A stretch of 64,000 nucleotides of DNA from Paraphaeosphaeria minitans (Eukaryota; Ascomycota; Dothideomycetes; Pleosporales; Didymosphaeriaceae). Below the pieces are notes generated by a model. That model did no database searches, was not told where the DNA came from, and saw nothing but the letters and a program-made list of their open reading frames with translations. Position numbers and translations under genes: made by a program. The stretch is from NCBI GenBank assembly GCA_015832175.1, contig WJXW01000021.1, positions 118,754 through 182,753 on the forward strand, read 5' to 3'. Shown piece after piece: positions 47,960 to 58,728 of the stretch (position 1 is the first letter of the stretch; every line of letters begins with the position of its first letter).

Positions 47960-49760
47960 CTCATGCCAGAGGGAATCGTGAACGCCCAATACCTCGATAT
48001 GCCCTTCGCCGAGAGCGGGAAGGGAAAAAAGGCGCCTTCTTCACGAATCGTATTGTCCCGGGAACATCGGAGGTATACCTCGTGAATGCTGACGGCAGCA
48101 ACGAGCGGAAGCTGCTGGGCAACGTATCAACATTCTACTATCAAGCCAACTTCTCGCCTGATGGACAGTAAAATACCTTTACCGCTGTGCACAACGGAGA
48201 CGGAGATCCTGTGGTTGTATCCCCGTTTGTGGATGACTGAAGCAAGCAAGCTAACCTGCGGCTTGATACGATATTTATCGAGTCCGACCAGTCGGTGCTG
48301 GCCTGGAGCAAATCATGGTCACATCACATCATTGTACGAGGCCCAAAGCGTTCCTAGCCCGGACAACAGCGGGATCGCATACCTACGTCTCCACAGCGAA
48401 CAAGCACAATACGAATGCGTTGAGATTGAAGACTTCGAAGCAGGCGAGGAGGAGAAGAACCTCACCAACGCAGCTTTGATCGCAGATAAAACCAAGCTTA
48501 GGTACCCGAAGGTTACTTCGGACGGCGGGTGGCTCGCTGTCTCATCGACCCGGAAATAACCTACCCACTGGCGTGACCCATGGCAATGGCGCTGGCACTG
48601 GCTGCGAGCACACGCGGGGACTATCGATACACATTATCCAGCCCCGATGGTAGGTAGATGGCGGTTTCAGAGACAGCTTGCCACGAAAACTAAGCTAGTC
48701 TACTGTTTGGGCCCGCCTACGTTTTCTCCTGATGACAAGCGCGTAATCTTTACGACATCACCACCGAAGCTGCGTGGGATTCTCATCGTCCGGAGTCGGT
48801 CGGTACCGTAGCGTGACTGGGCAGCTTGTCTCAGTTGATGTCGAGAGTGGCCAAGATGGAATCGAGCATACTGCCGCGGTCCTGGGTTAAAATAGAACCC
48901 GCAGTGGGTTGATAGCAATATGATCGATCGGGTACCTGGTGACGACTCCCGCTAACGAGGATCTGACGTACACGGCGTATACGGCCATCGGTAACGGCAC
49001 GAGTGGAAAAGGTACATATGCCCAGGTCAAGGCAGCACGACGCTCGCCACCGTGATCACCCGATGGTCCACAAGTAGTGTATGAAAAGGGGGCTTCAAGG
49101 CCGTACGACTAATGTGTAAGCAGCTGTACACCTGGGATGCCGACTGGGAGTACCCGTCTAGACATCTCCACCTAGCTCCCGCTCTAAGCCCGCCTCGCTA
49201 CCACACAGATCGCAGCTCGGCAACGCTATTTAGCGTTGTCACAACGAAGCCGGACGCTACAGACTACAGACCTAGCGGATTCCTTCGAGTTCGACGTCTA
49301 CGCGCATTCGAACGACACCTAGGCCATCGGTCAAGGTCTGACAGGTGCCTTTTACTAGTCACCCGACGGCCACCCTCTCGTGGTTGGGGCTGGGATCATG
49401 GTTCCAATCCCGTGCCACGGGATCCGCCGTCTTATGGCAGTTCAGTGCCAATGGTTCTGCCGCCGGGCAGCTCACCTTTCGAGAACCGAAGCCAACGGTG
49501 GGTTCCCCAGCTACGCGCCCGACGGCAAGAGCATCGTGTTATGGCGTTTTGGGCAAGAGAGAGGATCTCCGAATCGTGGATGCGGGCCGGGCAGGATGCA
49601 AGATCGGTTACGGATTCATTCGATGTGGGAGGATGCAAGATCGGCTACGGATTCATTCGACGTGGGAAGATGCCATGCCCCCTTTCTCGCAGGCAATGAA
49701 ATTCCCGGGATACGATCGAAGCAGTGCGGACGTCGACGAAGAGTGTGGTAGGTCACAGGT
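47960..49760 (+). pseudogene. Decayed TolB-like (PD40) beta-propeller gene
   Basis: Remnant of a gene encoding a beta-propeller of PD40/TolB type. At least six blade signatures can be read in order on the plus strand but in different frames: a blade with EVYLVNADGSNERKLLGN followed by NFSPDGQ (about 48075-48171), SPDNSGIAYLR (about 48357), FSPDDKRVIFTT (about 48722), SPDGPQVVYE (about 49058), SPDGHPLVV (about 49359) and YAPDGKSIV (about 49513). Between them lie stop codons and frameshifts that no set of GT-AG introns I could find repairs. A 37-bp tandem duplication at 49594-49667 sits in the degenerate 3' end. PD40 proteins are found in bacteria and some fungi; the original role is unknown. 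Confidence 0.75.
49594..49667. repeat. 37-bp tandem duplication
   Basis: Two adjacent 37-base copies (49594-49630 and 49631-49667) differing only by two T/C changes. It lies in the degenerate end of the broken propeller gene and looks like a recent duplication. Confidence 0.9.
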
Positions 49761-51131
49761 ACTGTAGGTAAGCGCAACCAATGCGCGGTCCGCATTCTTG
49801 TCCCTGACCTACGAAGTGAAACAAGACCAAGTATAGGTAGGTGGTGATGAGATTGAGGATAATCTTGGATCCGTTGGATTGATAATCACTATAATAGTGC
49901 CTCGTCCACGGCTTTACCTAGTTCCGTGTTACCCCCAGATGAGCATTGCAGGAAAAAAGGAAATACGATAGGTACCGGTTTCCACACGTTCGTGCACCCG
50001 TTGAAGGAACGACTCCGCCTTGTTTATCGATACGATGGCGTTACCTATAATAGTCTTGGGTAGGTAGAACAAGTTGCGAAAGAGGAAAAGGGAAGGAAGA
50101 AGGTCCGTAGGTAGTTGGACGCCACGGAGAGTGGGGCTGTGGCTGTGATAGATGGTGGCTGCGATATCGATACCTACCGTACCTCCCTACCTCTGGACCC
50201 GTCCTGTCTCAGTTTCCTCCGCATCCTCCAATATCCACTTCTCCGGCACCGCATTTGGTGTTTTTTTCCTTGGGGAGGGGGGGCTCTCATCGAACCGTAC
50301 CGTACTTCTTCTGCCATGGGACAGATCTTGCACGCACCTGCCTTCGACTGAGTGGGTGGCGTTCCAACAAACGGCAAGGGAGCATCCCATCGCACAGAAC
50401 CGCTGCATTGCGTCATGCACCGTGGGTAAACACGTGATCGGAAACCCAACCAAGCATCGTTGCTCAGCCCTGCATGCTCTCCCTCCAACCCCACTCCCAC
50501 TCATCCCTTCCTTCGATCCCTTCCCTTCCCTCGGTCCCTTCCCAAACCAAACCAAACCAAACCCGCGAATCGAACACCAGGCACCGCTCGCAGGACGCAG
50601 GACGCAGGACGCAGGAATGCGCAGTCGTAGGTAGGTAGGTAGGTACCCTGCATGGGCGTCCGTCCGACCTACACAATTCCAATATAAACTCGAAACGATA
50701 GCGCCTATCGCCATACGAGCAGGCAGGTAGGCTTCTACGGCATCGGATTGCGCGTGGCCAATCAGCACGCCGGTCGAGCGCCGGGCGGGCTGACGGGGCA
50801 TGCGTGCATGCATGTCTGTGCTCCTTCACCGGCATTCGATTGCTTTTCTTAGAACGAAACGCGCAGATGCGTACAAGACGCATCGTGATGGGGAAGCAAA
50901 AAGAAAGACCCTTTATGTGGTGACGGCTAGAAGGTCGACTGTTCGCGGGATGCCCACGTTCTTTTACCCTACCCTACTAGGTACGGTAGCGACATTGACG
51001 GCTGTGACAAGGCGGCCCGTTTTCTATCCATTTCTGAATAGGGTATACCTACAGCGCCTTGCCGCTTCCATGGTGCAGGAACCATAGCCTTACCACTACG
51101 ACGTACCAATCACCCCTCACACTCGTTCAGG
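49761..51131. other. Intergenic region upstream of the C2H2 gene
   Basis: 1.37 kb with no supported gene. It is rich in GGTA/TACC motifs (about 49838-49848, 50040-50075, 50104-50113, 50165-50190, 50289-50303, 50627-50648 and 50970-50993). Long C-rich stretches lie around 50460-50560. Confidence 0.5.
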
Positions 51132-53868
51132 ATGAACCTTCTCGAAGAAGATGCCTATACCGACTTTGTTCGACCAGAGAACACGGTGGGCATGCAATCG
51201 AGTAAATCGCCGCCCATACTCTCCAGACAGCCTGCGACGTCTGCTCGCCGATATCGCTTGAGCCTCTCTCCCTTGGACAGCCTTCAAGCCGAATTCAAAA
51301 AGTACAACAGTGCAAAGTCGAATGAAAGTCTACGGCTACCACAGCCCCCACAGCAGCGTGTCCTTGTGAGTGCAGCCTCTCATATCAAAGACACAAGTAT
51401 TGTCAAACATCGAGAGCTTGGTGGCTACACGGTCCGCTTCCACTTCAGGACAGACGGTGCGATGTTCGAGTACTTCATGGACTACTGCATGGCTCGTGTG
51501 CCGAAATTGCTGGGATCTCACTACCCCTGGTATCTCGATCACACCAGACCAGGAGCTATGCTGGCCATTTTGATGCCATCTGTCGGCCAAGGCTGACAAT
51601 GCACAGAGTCTCTCGCAATCCACTGGACCAGAACGCACGCTAAGTCGCAAACAAGCACGCCAATTTGCGTTGCCCTCGAATCCCGGTGCCTTCACAAGCC
51701 TGGCAGACGTCGACGAGCTCCCCGATTCCGTATCAGACGTGCCCGATTGGGACTTCATCCTCAAGAACTCGGAAGCCGCGGAACGTCCTCGGAACAGCGA
51801 CTGCCCAAGCTTGGCAACCGGCAGCACCATCAGCAGTCGGAACTCTTCAACAAGGTCCGCGAGGTCAATCAAATGGGACTCCTTGGAGACACAAGACAAG
51901 GGCATGTGCCCATACCCTGGCTGTGGTCGAGTTCTGCGGGATCTGTCAGCACATTTGCTTACCCATCAGTCCGAACGACCAGAGAAGTGCCCTGTCGGCG
52001 GCTGCGAGTACCACGTCAAGGGCTTCGCCAGGGCTTACGACCGTGTTCGGCACACGCTTAGCCACTTCCATGAGACCATGGAGTGCGGCTTCTGTCCCAC
52101 CAGTTTCTTTGCGGGGGAGCGGGCTTTCAATCGCTGCGACGCCTTTCTCAAACATCTCGTCACTACCCATGGCGTCGAGCAGACACCAGCTGGACGAAAG
52201 GACGACGCGTGCGGCGGCGAGAATAAACCGCACAAATGTTTGACGAGCCAGAAGGTCGCAACGTGTGGACTGTGTTCCGAGCCTTTCGATGCTCAGGGGT
52301 TTTACGAACACCTGAGAGGATGTGCTCTCCGCCGGGTCACGAGAAGCTGCACCGTTGCACGGTTCGTCGAAGGCAGCCAGGGGACTGGAAGCATGTTAAG
52401 AGAAAGCCAGCACGAGCACCACGTCGTTGTCCCTTCCGCATCGTATGCATCTTTGCACATACCTCGCACGCCAGAGCAGCTCTACGGTCCCTTTGCACGC
52501 CCGCGACCCCCTCTTGCTTCAATCGAAGGCTCCGACTCTCCAGCTGCACCCGGATCCCGGGACGCGGAGAGCAAAGAGATCGCCGAGCTCACTGCATCCT
52601 CGCGCTGCCTGTCACTCACATCTTCGCAAGACGAAGCCGTAAAGTCCTCGGACGAGGAGACGGATTGGACCGAGGACACAGGTTCGCCGGACAGCGTCGC
52701 CGACGCTGATGCCCTCCGACCCATACTGTCTCCCGTCAAGCAGCAGCTGGTCGAGCGCCTCATGCGCGAATTCCACCGCCTATTCGACAAGCTGGTTCGT
52801 ACGCACCACGGCGCGGGTAGCGCGCGGAGTGCGGGCTCGGGGTACTACACCGGGTCGAGCGGATCGTCGACGTATTCCAGCTCGTCTTTCGTTTCCCGCA
52901 AGAGGAGTCTGAGCGGCGGTAGCTCGCCCCCTCCCAACGACAACGGCGACGATTCGAACAAGCGGAGACGACCCGATCCCAAGCACAGTGCGGGCAAGCA
53001 GAGCGTGCCCGAGTTGCGGTTCGCGTGTCCGTACTACAAGCGGAATCCGGGGCGACATCAGACCTTTACATCGTGTCGAGATCCGGGGTTCATCACCGTT
53101 GCACGACTCAAGTAAGCCCGACCCACACCATTTCCATGCTCTTGTCCACCTTCTCTAACACGGGTGCAGGGAACACCTGTATCGCCGCCATCTCCTGCCG
53201 ATACAATGCAACCGCTGCTGCTCCACCTTCGCCAACGAACCTACCCTCCGCGAACACCAGCGCGACCCGCGCGGCTGCGAGATCAAAGACCAGGTGCCGC
53301 TCGAAGGCTTCGACAAGGATCAGGAGCAGAAGCTGAAGAGCAAGAAACGCAGTCTTGTGTACCAAAGCGAGGAGGATAAATGGAAAGGCGTATACCGGAT
53401 CCTGTTCCCCGACGACAACGACGTGGACATGCCATCGCCTTGTAAGGCACTCGGCTCCCCCATCCCACTAGACAAGTCCCTTCTGACCACGTTCCAGACA
53501 TTGAATACCAACCCTGCACCAACGGCGGGCCCACGGGGGAGTCGTCCAACATCTCCCGCTTCCAAGAGTTCTCTCGGCTCGAGCTACCGCGCCTAGTCCG
53601 CCGCACCCTCGAGGTCACCGTCGAGGAAGAAGCCCAGCCGCTGGAAGACCGACTGAAGGAGCGTCTCGTGGACATTGTGCGGGATTGCCAGACCCAGCTC
53701 ATCTCCCTCTTCCAATCCAGCGTGGCACAGAGCGAGACCTCCCCCGGGCTGTCGTTGTCGCAGCTCCGCCTCCCAGGGAGCGAGACCGCCGTCGCGCCGT
53801 CCTCCTCGCTCGCTGCAACGGCGGTTGTCCCGGTGCAAGTCACACAGCAGCAGCAACAGCAGCATCAC

Positions 53869-53964
<96 letters not shown>

Positions 53965-54594
53965 CGACAACGACACAGCCAATTAGCGCCCTTCCAGAAC
54001 TTCGATTCCTTCCCCCCGCCAGACACTGCGGATTACATCCCCATCCCCGCGCAGTACCCCGGGCACGAGCACGCACACGAGCACAGCGTCGCAAAGCACG
54101 AGGCATCCCCACCCGTCGAAGGCGGCAACACGCCCGACTCGGGCTACGACTCCACTTGGAATGCGGCGTCACTACCGCCGCAAGAGCCGTACCTGCAGCC
54201 GATCCAGGGCCGCTTCGCTCAGCCACTGCCGTTTGCGCACACGGCGCGGATGCCGCCGCAGCAACAGCAGCAACAGCAGCAACAGCAGCAACAGCAGCAA
54301 CAGCAGCAACAGCAGCAACAGCAGCAACAGCAGCAACAGCACCAGCAGCAACAGCACCAGCAGCAACAGCACCAGCAGCACCAGCACCAGCACCAGCACC
54401 AGCACCAGCCGCAGCCTGCGTACGACGCCGGGACCCTGTTCGCCGAGGCTGAGTACGTTGATCTCGGGGGGTACTATGGGCTGTTCCAGAGCCGCGATGC
54501 GGGGTTCGAGGCAGGCATAATGGAGCCTGTGTGGGCGTACGTGGATGGGACGACGGGCGATGCGAGTGCCATGGGCGTGGTACGTGGACATTGA
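51132..54594 (+). CDS. C2H2-type zinc-finger protein with two polyglutamine tracts
   Basis: Large fungal-type C2H2 protein, probably nuclear. Proposed exons 51132-51529, 51609-53111, 53170-53441 and 53498-54594 give 1089 aa. The last two introns are clear; the first (51530-51608, donor GTATCT, branch CTGAC, acceptor AGAG) is inferred to bridge a frame change and is less certain. A C2H2-like cluster starts at about residue 233 (CPYPGCGRVLRDLSAH) and continues with two more Cys/His pairs to about 330. A second block around 605-675 (FACPYYKRNPGRHQTF, GFITVARLKEHLYRRH, CNRCCSTF) is a fungal-specific finger type, ending with ILFPDDNDVDMPSPY. Glutamine tracts lie at 852-880 (29 CAA codons) and 979-1028 (CAG/CAA/CAC mix). 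Target genes unknown. Confidence 0.83.
53878..53964 (+). repeat. (CAA)29 coding microsatellite
   Basis: 29 uninterrupted CAA codons in the C2H2 gene, encoding a pure glutamine run, preceded by mixed CAG/CAA/CAT codons. Uniform CAA suggests slippage expansion rather than selection on codons. Confidence 0.95.
54259..54408 (+). repeat. Nested CAG/CAA/CAC repeat encoding Gln/His
   Basis: 150 bases encoding 50 Gln or His residues. The left part repeats a nine-base unit CAGCAGCAA; the right part adds CAC codons to make 15-base units (three copies) and then six-base CACCAG units. The layered periods indicate successive expansion events within the reading frame. Confidence 0.9.
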
Positions 54595-54739
54595 AGGGGG
54601 GGGAAGGTGGCGGCTGTGATAGCTAATGGAAGTTGGCTGCTAGATGGTACGAGCGCCGCTGGCGGTGCGCATTTCTTTTCTGCGTGCGTAGTGTGCTGGC
54701 AGTGGTGACCCGTTTGAGATACATGCACAGTTGGTGGTG

Positions 54740-54858
54740 GAGAAAGAGAGAGAGGGAGAGGGAGAGGGAGAGGGAGAGGGAGAGGGAGAGGGAGAGAGAG
54801 AGGGAGAGGGAGAGGGAGAGAGAGGGAGAGAGAGGGAGAGAGAGAGAGAGGGAGAGAC
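54740..54858. repeat. Polypurine GA/GGGAGA tract
   Basis: About 120 bases of nearly pure purine on the plus strand, mixing GAGA and GGGAGA units. Such mirror-symmetric polypurine DNA can form triplex structures. Confidence 0.9.
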
Positions 54859-55084
54859 AGGCGTGGTGTTGATGGTGGTGGGGCGTGGTTGCCCCGCGTC
54901 GTAGAGAAGGAAAGAAGCATGGGCCCAAGATGGTTCTTTCCTGTTTATTATCAGATGACGTGAGAAGGTGCATTCTGGTGGTCGAATACCTACCTGGCAC
55001 TTGGCTGCTTTTCCATTCCGCAGCTCGATTGCAGCGACCGTCGGCTGAGAGCGAGCACGGCACAGTTCGGATGCTCACTTGGGC

Positions 55085-55199
55085 GTCACTCTCGCTTTCA
55101 CTGTCGCTTTCACTGTTGCTCTCACTTTTGCTCTTACTGTTGCTCTCACTTTTGCTCTCACTGTCGCTTTCACTGTTGCTGTCACTTTTGCTCTTACTG
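55085..55199. repeat. Degenerate 12-bp tandem array
   Basis: About ten copies of a 12-base unit of the form TGTTGCTCTCAC, with variants starting TTTT or TGTC. It passes directly into the 17-bp array that follows. Confidence 0.8.
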
Positions 55200-55301
55200 T
55201 TGCTCTCACTTTTCTGTTGCTCTCACTTTTCTGTTGCTCTCACTTTTCTGTTGCTCTCACTTTTCTGTTGCTCTCACTTTTCTGTTGCTCTCACTTTTCT
55301 G
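55200..55301. repeat. Six perfect copies of a 17-bp repeat
   Basis: Six identical copies of TTGCTCTCACTTTTCTG in a row. The unit contains the core of the neighbouring 12-bp repeat plus five bases, so it probably arose from it. Confidence 0.95.
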
Positions 55302-55702
55302 TTGCTCTCACTGTTGCTCTCACTTCACCGTCACTTTCGCTCTCACGTGACGATAAGGATCGCTGGCAGGGGTTTGCAAGCACAGCCTCCCTGCGCCGGT
55401 GCCGTCTTGGTGGTGCTTGGGGGTGCCGTCTTGGTGGTGCCGCCTTATTACCTTACTCGCCTAACAGGCCAACCCAGCTGGCACCTGGGTACGGTAGTCT
55501 ACTTGTCATCGGCGTCGGCGAATTGTCCCCGACCGACTCGGGCAGGCGACGTAATCCATTCCTGCCTAGGACGCTGCCAACCGTTGCGAGCCTGCCGCCC
55601 AGCTCTTCAACCCGCGTCGTCGTCGTCGTCGTCTTTGAAGGCTGCCAATGTCCATGTTTCCCGACATGCATCTCGTGCCTAATCGCAAGCACACTCTACA
55701 CC

Positions 55703-56003
55703 GTGCACAGTATATACATGTCTCTGTCCGTGCACAGTATATACATGTCTCTGTCCGTGCACAGTAAATACATGTCTCTGTCTATGTATAGGAAATACAT
55801 GTCTCTATACTTATAGTAAATACGTACCTCTGCACCTGCACAGTAAATACATGCCTCTATACCTGCATAGTAAATACATGTCTCTGTACCTGCATAGTAA
55901 ATACATGTCTCTGCACCTGCACAGTAAATACATGTCTCTGCACCTGCACAGTAAATACATGTCTCTGCACCTGCACAGTAAATACATGTCTCTGCACCTG
56001 CAC
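55703..56003. repeat. 27-bp tandem array, about 11 copies
   Basis: About 11 copies of a 27-base unit with the constant core ATACATGTCTCTG and a variable GTGCACAGTA or CTGCACAGTA part. Central copies are more diverged than the ends. Since 27 is divisible by three, both strands stay open and yield false nine-residue repeat proteins. Confidence 0.92.
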
Positions 56004-56136
56004 ACACTAGTAGCTAAACACACCAACTAGCGTGCATCACCGCACAAAAGGCTCGTCTTGCGATCAGGGGAGCCCAAAGAAGCGCACCGCCCGAGCGCTT
56101 GCTTTGGCCTGCTCCAGCCGCTCAGCCTGAAACGCA

Positions 56137-56151
56137 CCCCCCCCCCCCCCC
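56137..56151. repeat. Homopolymer C15
   Basis: Fifteen consecutive C in the bZIP leader region. Length of such runs is error-prone in sequencing. Confidence 0.9.
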
Positions 56152-56365
56152 GGCCGAAAAGCCCTCAAGCACATTCTTCGTCTTCGTCTTCGCCTCCGCC
56201 TCCACCTCCGCCTCCACCTCGGCCTCCACCTTCGCCTTCGTCTTCAATCTTTCACCACCCCATCCTCACCCCATCGCGACATCTCAGCCCTCCCGTCTTT
56301 CGCCCTTTCATCCGAAATCGTAAACCCACCCGTCCACCCACGCCAACACCAGCAGCCTCCAATAG

Positions 56366-56444
56366 GTACGTCAAAGGAGCCAAGCCATCTCGACGCATTT
56401 GGCCGATCGACCGGGAATAGAAGCGAGCTGACGACGACTTTCAG
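56366..56444 (+). other. Probable intron in the bZIP 5' leader
   Basis: Donor GTACGT, branch-like GCTGAC and acceptor TTTCAG within a 79-base stretch ending 135 bases before the bZIP start. It is placed by motif only. Confidence 0.5.
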
Positions 56445-56579
56445 ACGCCTAACCGTCTTGGTGGCTTAGACGGCTCCCCCAACTCCACCACCTCGCGACA
56501 ACCCTCTTGACCCCCAACGACCCTCGCATCGTCGCCCACAACACCCACCGACCGGAGAACCTCACCCACATCCCGCACA

Positions 56580-58400
56580 ATGGCGACAGCCGTCCATCAC
56601 GCCGTGACCGTGCCTTCGAATTTCGGAAACACCAACCAGTGCTTCGATCCCGACACGGATTCGCTCTTCGACTTCAGCCAGTTGCCCTCGCCCACACCCC
56701 CCACCATCCCATCCCACCCGTCCAATGCGCAACCCGCCATCACCAGCCCAACCAACACCGTCCTCGACCCCGACGACATGCAGACGCCCGCGAAACCCAG
56801 CCACGAGTACGAGCGCTTCAAGCAGCAAACCGGCCTCCCGACCGGCTCCATCGCAGGCATCAACCCCTCCTACACCACGGGCTACTCCATGTACTCGTCC
56901 GCAGCCATCGACGAGATGACCTTGGCCGGCGAGCCCTCCATGATGGGGGGCTGGAACAGTGGCCTTCCCATGGACATGGACCTCTCCATGCCGTCGCAAC
57001 CCGCCTTCTTCTACCCGTCCAACGGTGCCTCACAGTCAGCCGACTTCGTGGACCCAAGCACCATCACCCAAGAGCAGGTCCAGAACGTCAGGGTGTGGCC
57101 CGGCATGCACCAGCAGCAAGCCCAGCAGCAGGCCATGGCCAAGGCCCAAGCCCAGGCTCAGCAGCAAAGGGCTCAGCAGCTGATGCAGCAAAGGCAACAG
57201 CAAGCTGGCCAGCAGCAGACCCGCCAACAGCACATGCGGAATACCTCCAGCAGCCCCTTGAGCGATGCGCGCACCGAGGAGACCATCGCTCGTGTCGTGA
57301 ACCAGATTCGCCAGCAGAGCCAGAACAACGCGCTTGCCGGTGCCAATGGCCAGAACGATCTTCTCCCTCACATCATCCGTGCGAAGAAGGATGAGGACGA
57401 CATGGACGAGGACGAGCGACTGCTCGCCTCCGAGGCAGGCAAGAAGCTGAGCTCCAAGGAGCGTCGCCAGCTTCGCAACAAGGTTTCTGCTCGCGCTTTC
57501 CGATCGCGCAGGAAGGGTAGGTTTGACTGGCATGGCTGCCAAGATGATATGCGCTAATGGCAAGCAGAGTACATTGGCCAGCTCGAAGGCGAGATTGGCG
57601 CGAAGACGAACGAGTGCAACGACCTTCGCACCCAGAACCGTGCTCTTATGGAGGAGAATGCCCGGTCCAGGGCCTTCATTGAGCGTCTCCTACGCCACCA
57701 GGCCTTCACTCCCTTCCTCGAGGAGCTCTCTCGTGACGAGAACCTCGAGGCGAAGCCTGCGATGCAAACCCTCTCGGCTTCGACCACGCCTACCCCAGCT
57801 CCCGTTCGCCAAAATCAGCAGTTCGCCGCCATGTCGCGGCCTCAGGTCGGCATGACCCTTGTGCCCGAGACGCCTCTCGACATGTCCATGCTCAACCTGA
57901 ACTCAAACGCATGGGCCATGAACAGCGGTAGCTCCTCGTTCAACTACCAGCAACCGCAGGTCTTTGCTGTGACTGACCTTCCCGCCGGTCCCACCAACCC
58001 CCTCGACATGGACGTCATCTCCGGCAAGGGCTACAGCTCCCTCTTCGCTGCCGAGGATGATGCCTCCCACGACCAAGTCAAGTCCGACTACCCTGTCGTT
58101 GAGCGGGCTATGCCCTCTGAGAAGCCCTCTCCGGTCGAGGCCGAGGAGGATCAAGACCCGGAGTTTGACCTTTACAATGCTGCGCCCGTTTCCACCCCTA
58201 CCGTTCCCGCCCCCACCATGGAGGAGCACGAGGCTCTCTTCGGTGACGTCGACTCTGAGAAGGCTTTTGCGCACTTCCAGCTCCAAATCTCCGACGAGGT
58301 TGCCGATGAGCTCAAGATGGTTCGCTTCCGGAGACAGTGCGCCAGGATGGAAGCAGTCTTCGAGCGAGTGGTGGCTTTGACATCGCATCTTGATTTGTGA
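56580..58400 (+). CDS. bZIP transcription factor
   Basis: Exons 56580-57516 and 57568-58400, with a 51-nt intron, give 589 aa. The splice falls inside the basic region and restores RRKEYIGQLEGEI. The DNA-binding helix KERRQLRNKVSARAFRSRRK shows the Asn-x7-Arg signature (Asn300, Arg308), followed by a leucine zipper of about four heptads (IGQLEGEIGAKTNECNDL onward to about 350). Before it lies a Gln-rich stretch (about 175-225), which may be an activation domain. The C-terminal half contains acidic and Pro-rich regions (EEDQDPEFDLYNAAP). Which stress or development pathway it serves cannot be told; the basic region is close to a group conserved in Pezizomycotina. The start is the first ATG of the frame and follows a long leader with a likely intron. 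Confidence 0.92.
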
Positions 58401-58728
58401 GCACGACTTGGACTTCTCCTTTTCTGTCAACCGGGCCTTGAGCACAGGCTCCGCGCTTCGGGTTCCCGGTCGGAAACCGACAGGAATTCTTTCGATCCAA
58501 CAAGTATTGCGAGCTGCATCGCCGCTACGCCTACGTGGCACTCGGCTTGAATCTACGACTCACGATTTCTTATGTTCCTCGTTGGCCAGACAGGCTTCAG
58601 CCCAAGCTGGCTTTTTTTTTTATTTTTGTCAAAGTATTGTTAGGAAGGGCAATTGGGCGCATTCGCTGTACATTGGTTTAGATAGGCGGCCACGGCCGAA
58701 TTTGTGAAGGATACATCGCACAACTTGA
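58401..58728. other. Spacer between bZIP and tRNase Z genes
   Basis: 328 bases: the bZIP 3' flank with a T-rich run at about 58612-58627 that may be part of its polyadenylation region, then the start of the tRNase Z promoter. Confidence 0.5.

Larger units (their letters stand above)
54595..56579. other. Repeat-rich spacer between C2H2 and bZIP genes
   Basis: 2 kb with no supported gene but several unrelated tandem arrays, listed separately: a purine tract, a 12-bp array, a 17-bp array and a 27-bp array. Open frames here are products of repeat periods divisible by three. The last 500 bases are the bZIP leader. Confidence 0.6.

Noticed and set aside
55079..55816. Long frames of Leu/Ser or Ala/Leu/Thr repeats
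   Set aside because: Produced by the 12-bp and 17-bp arrays; no gene structure.
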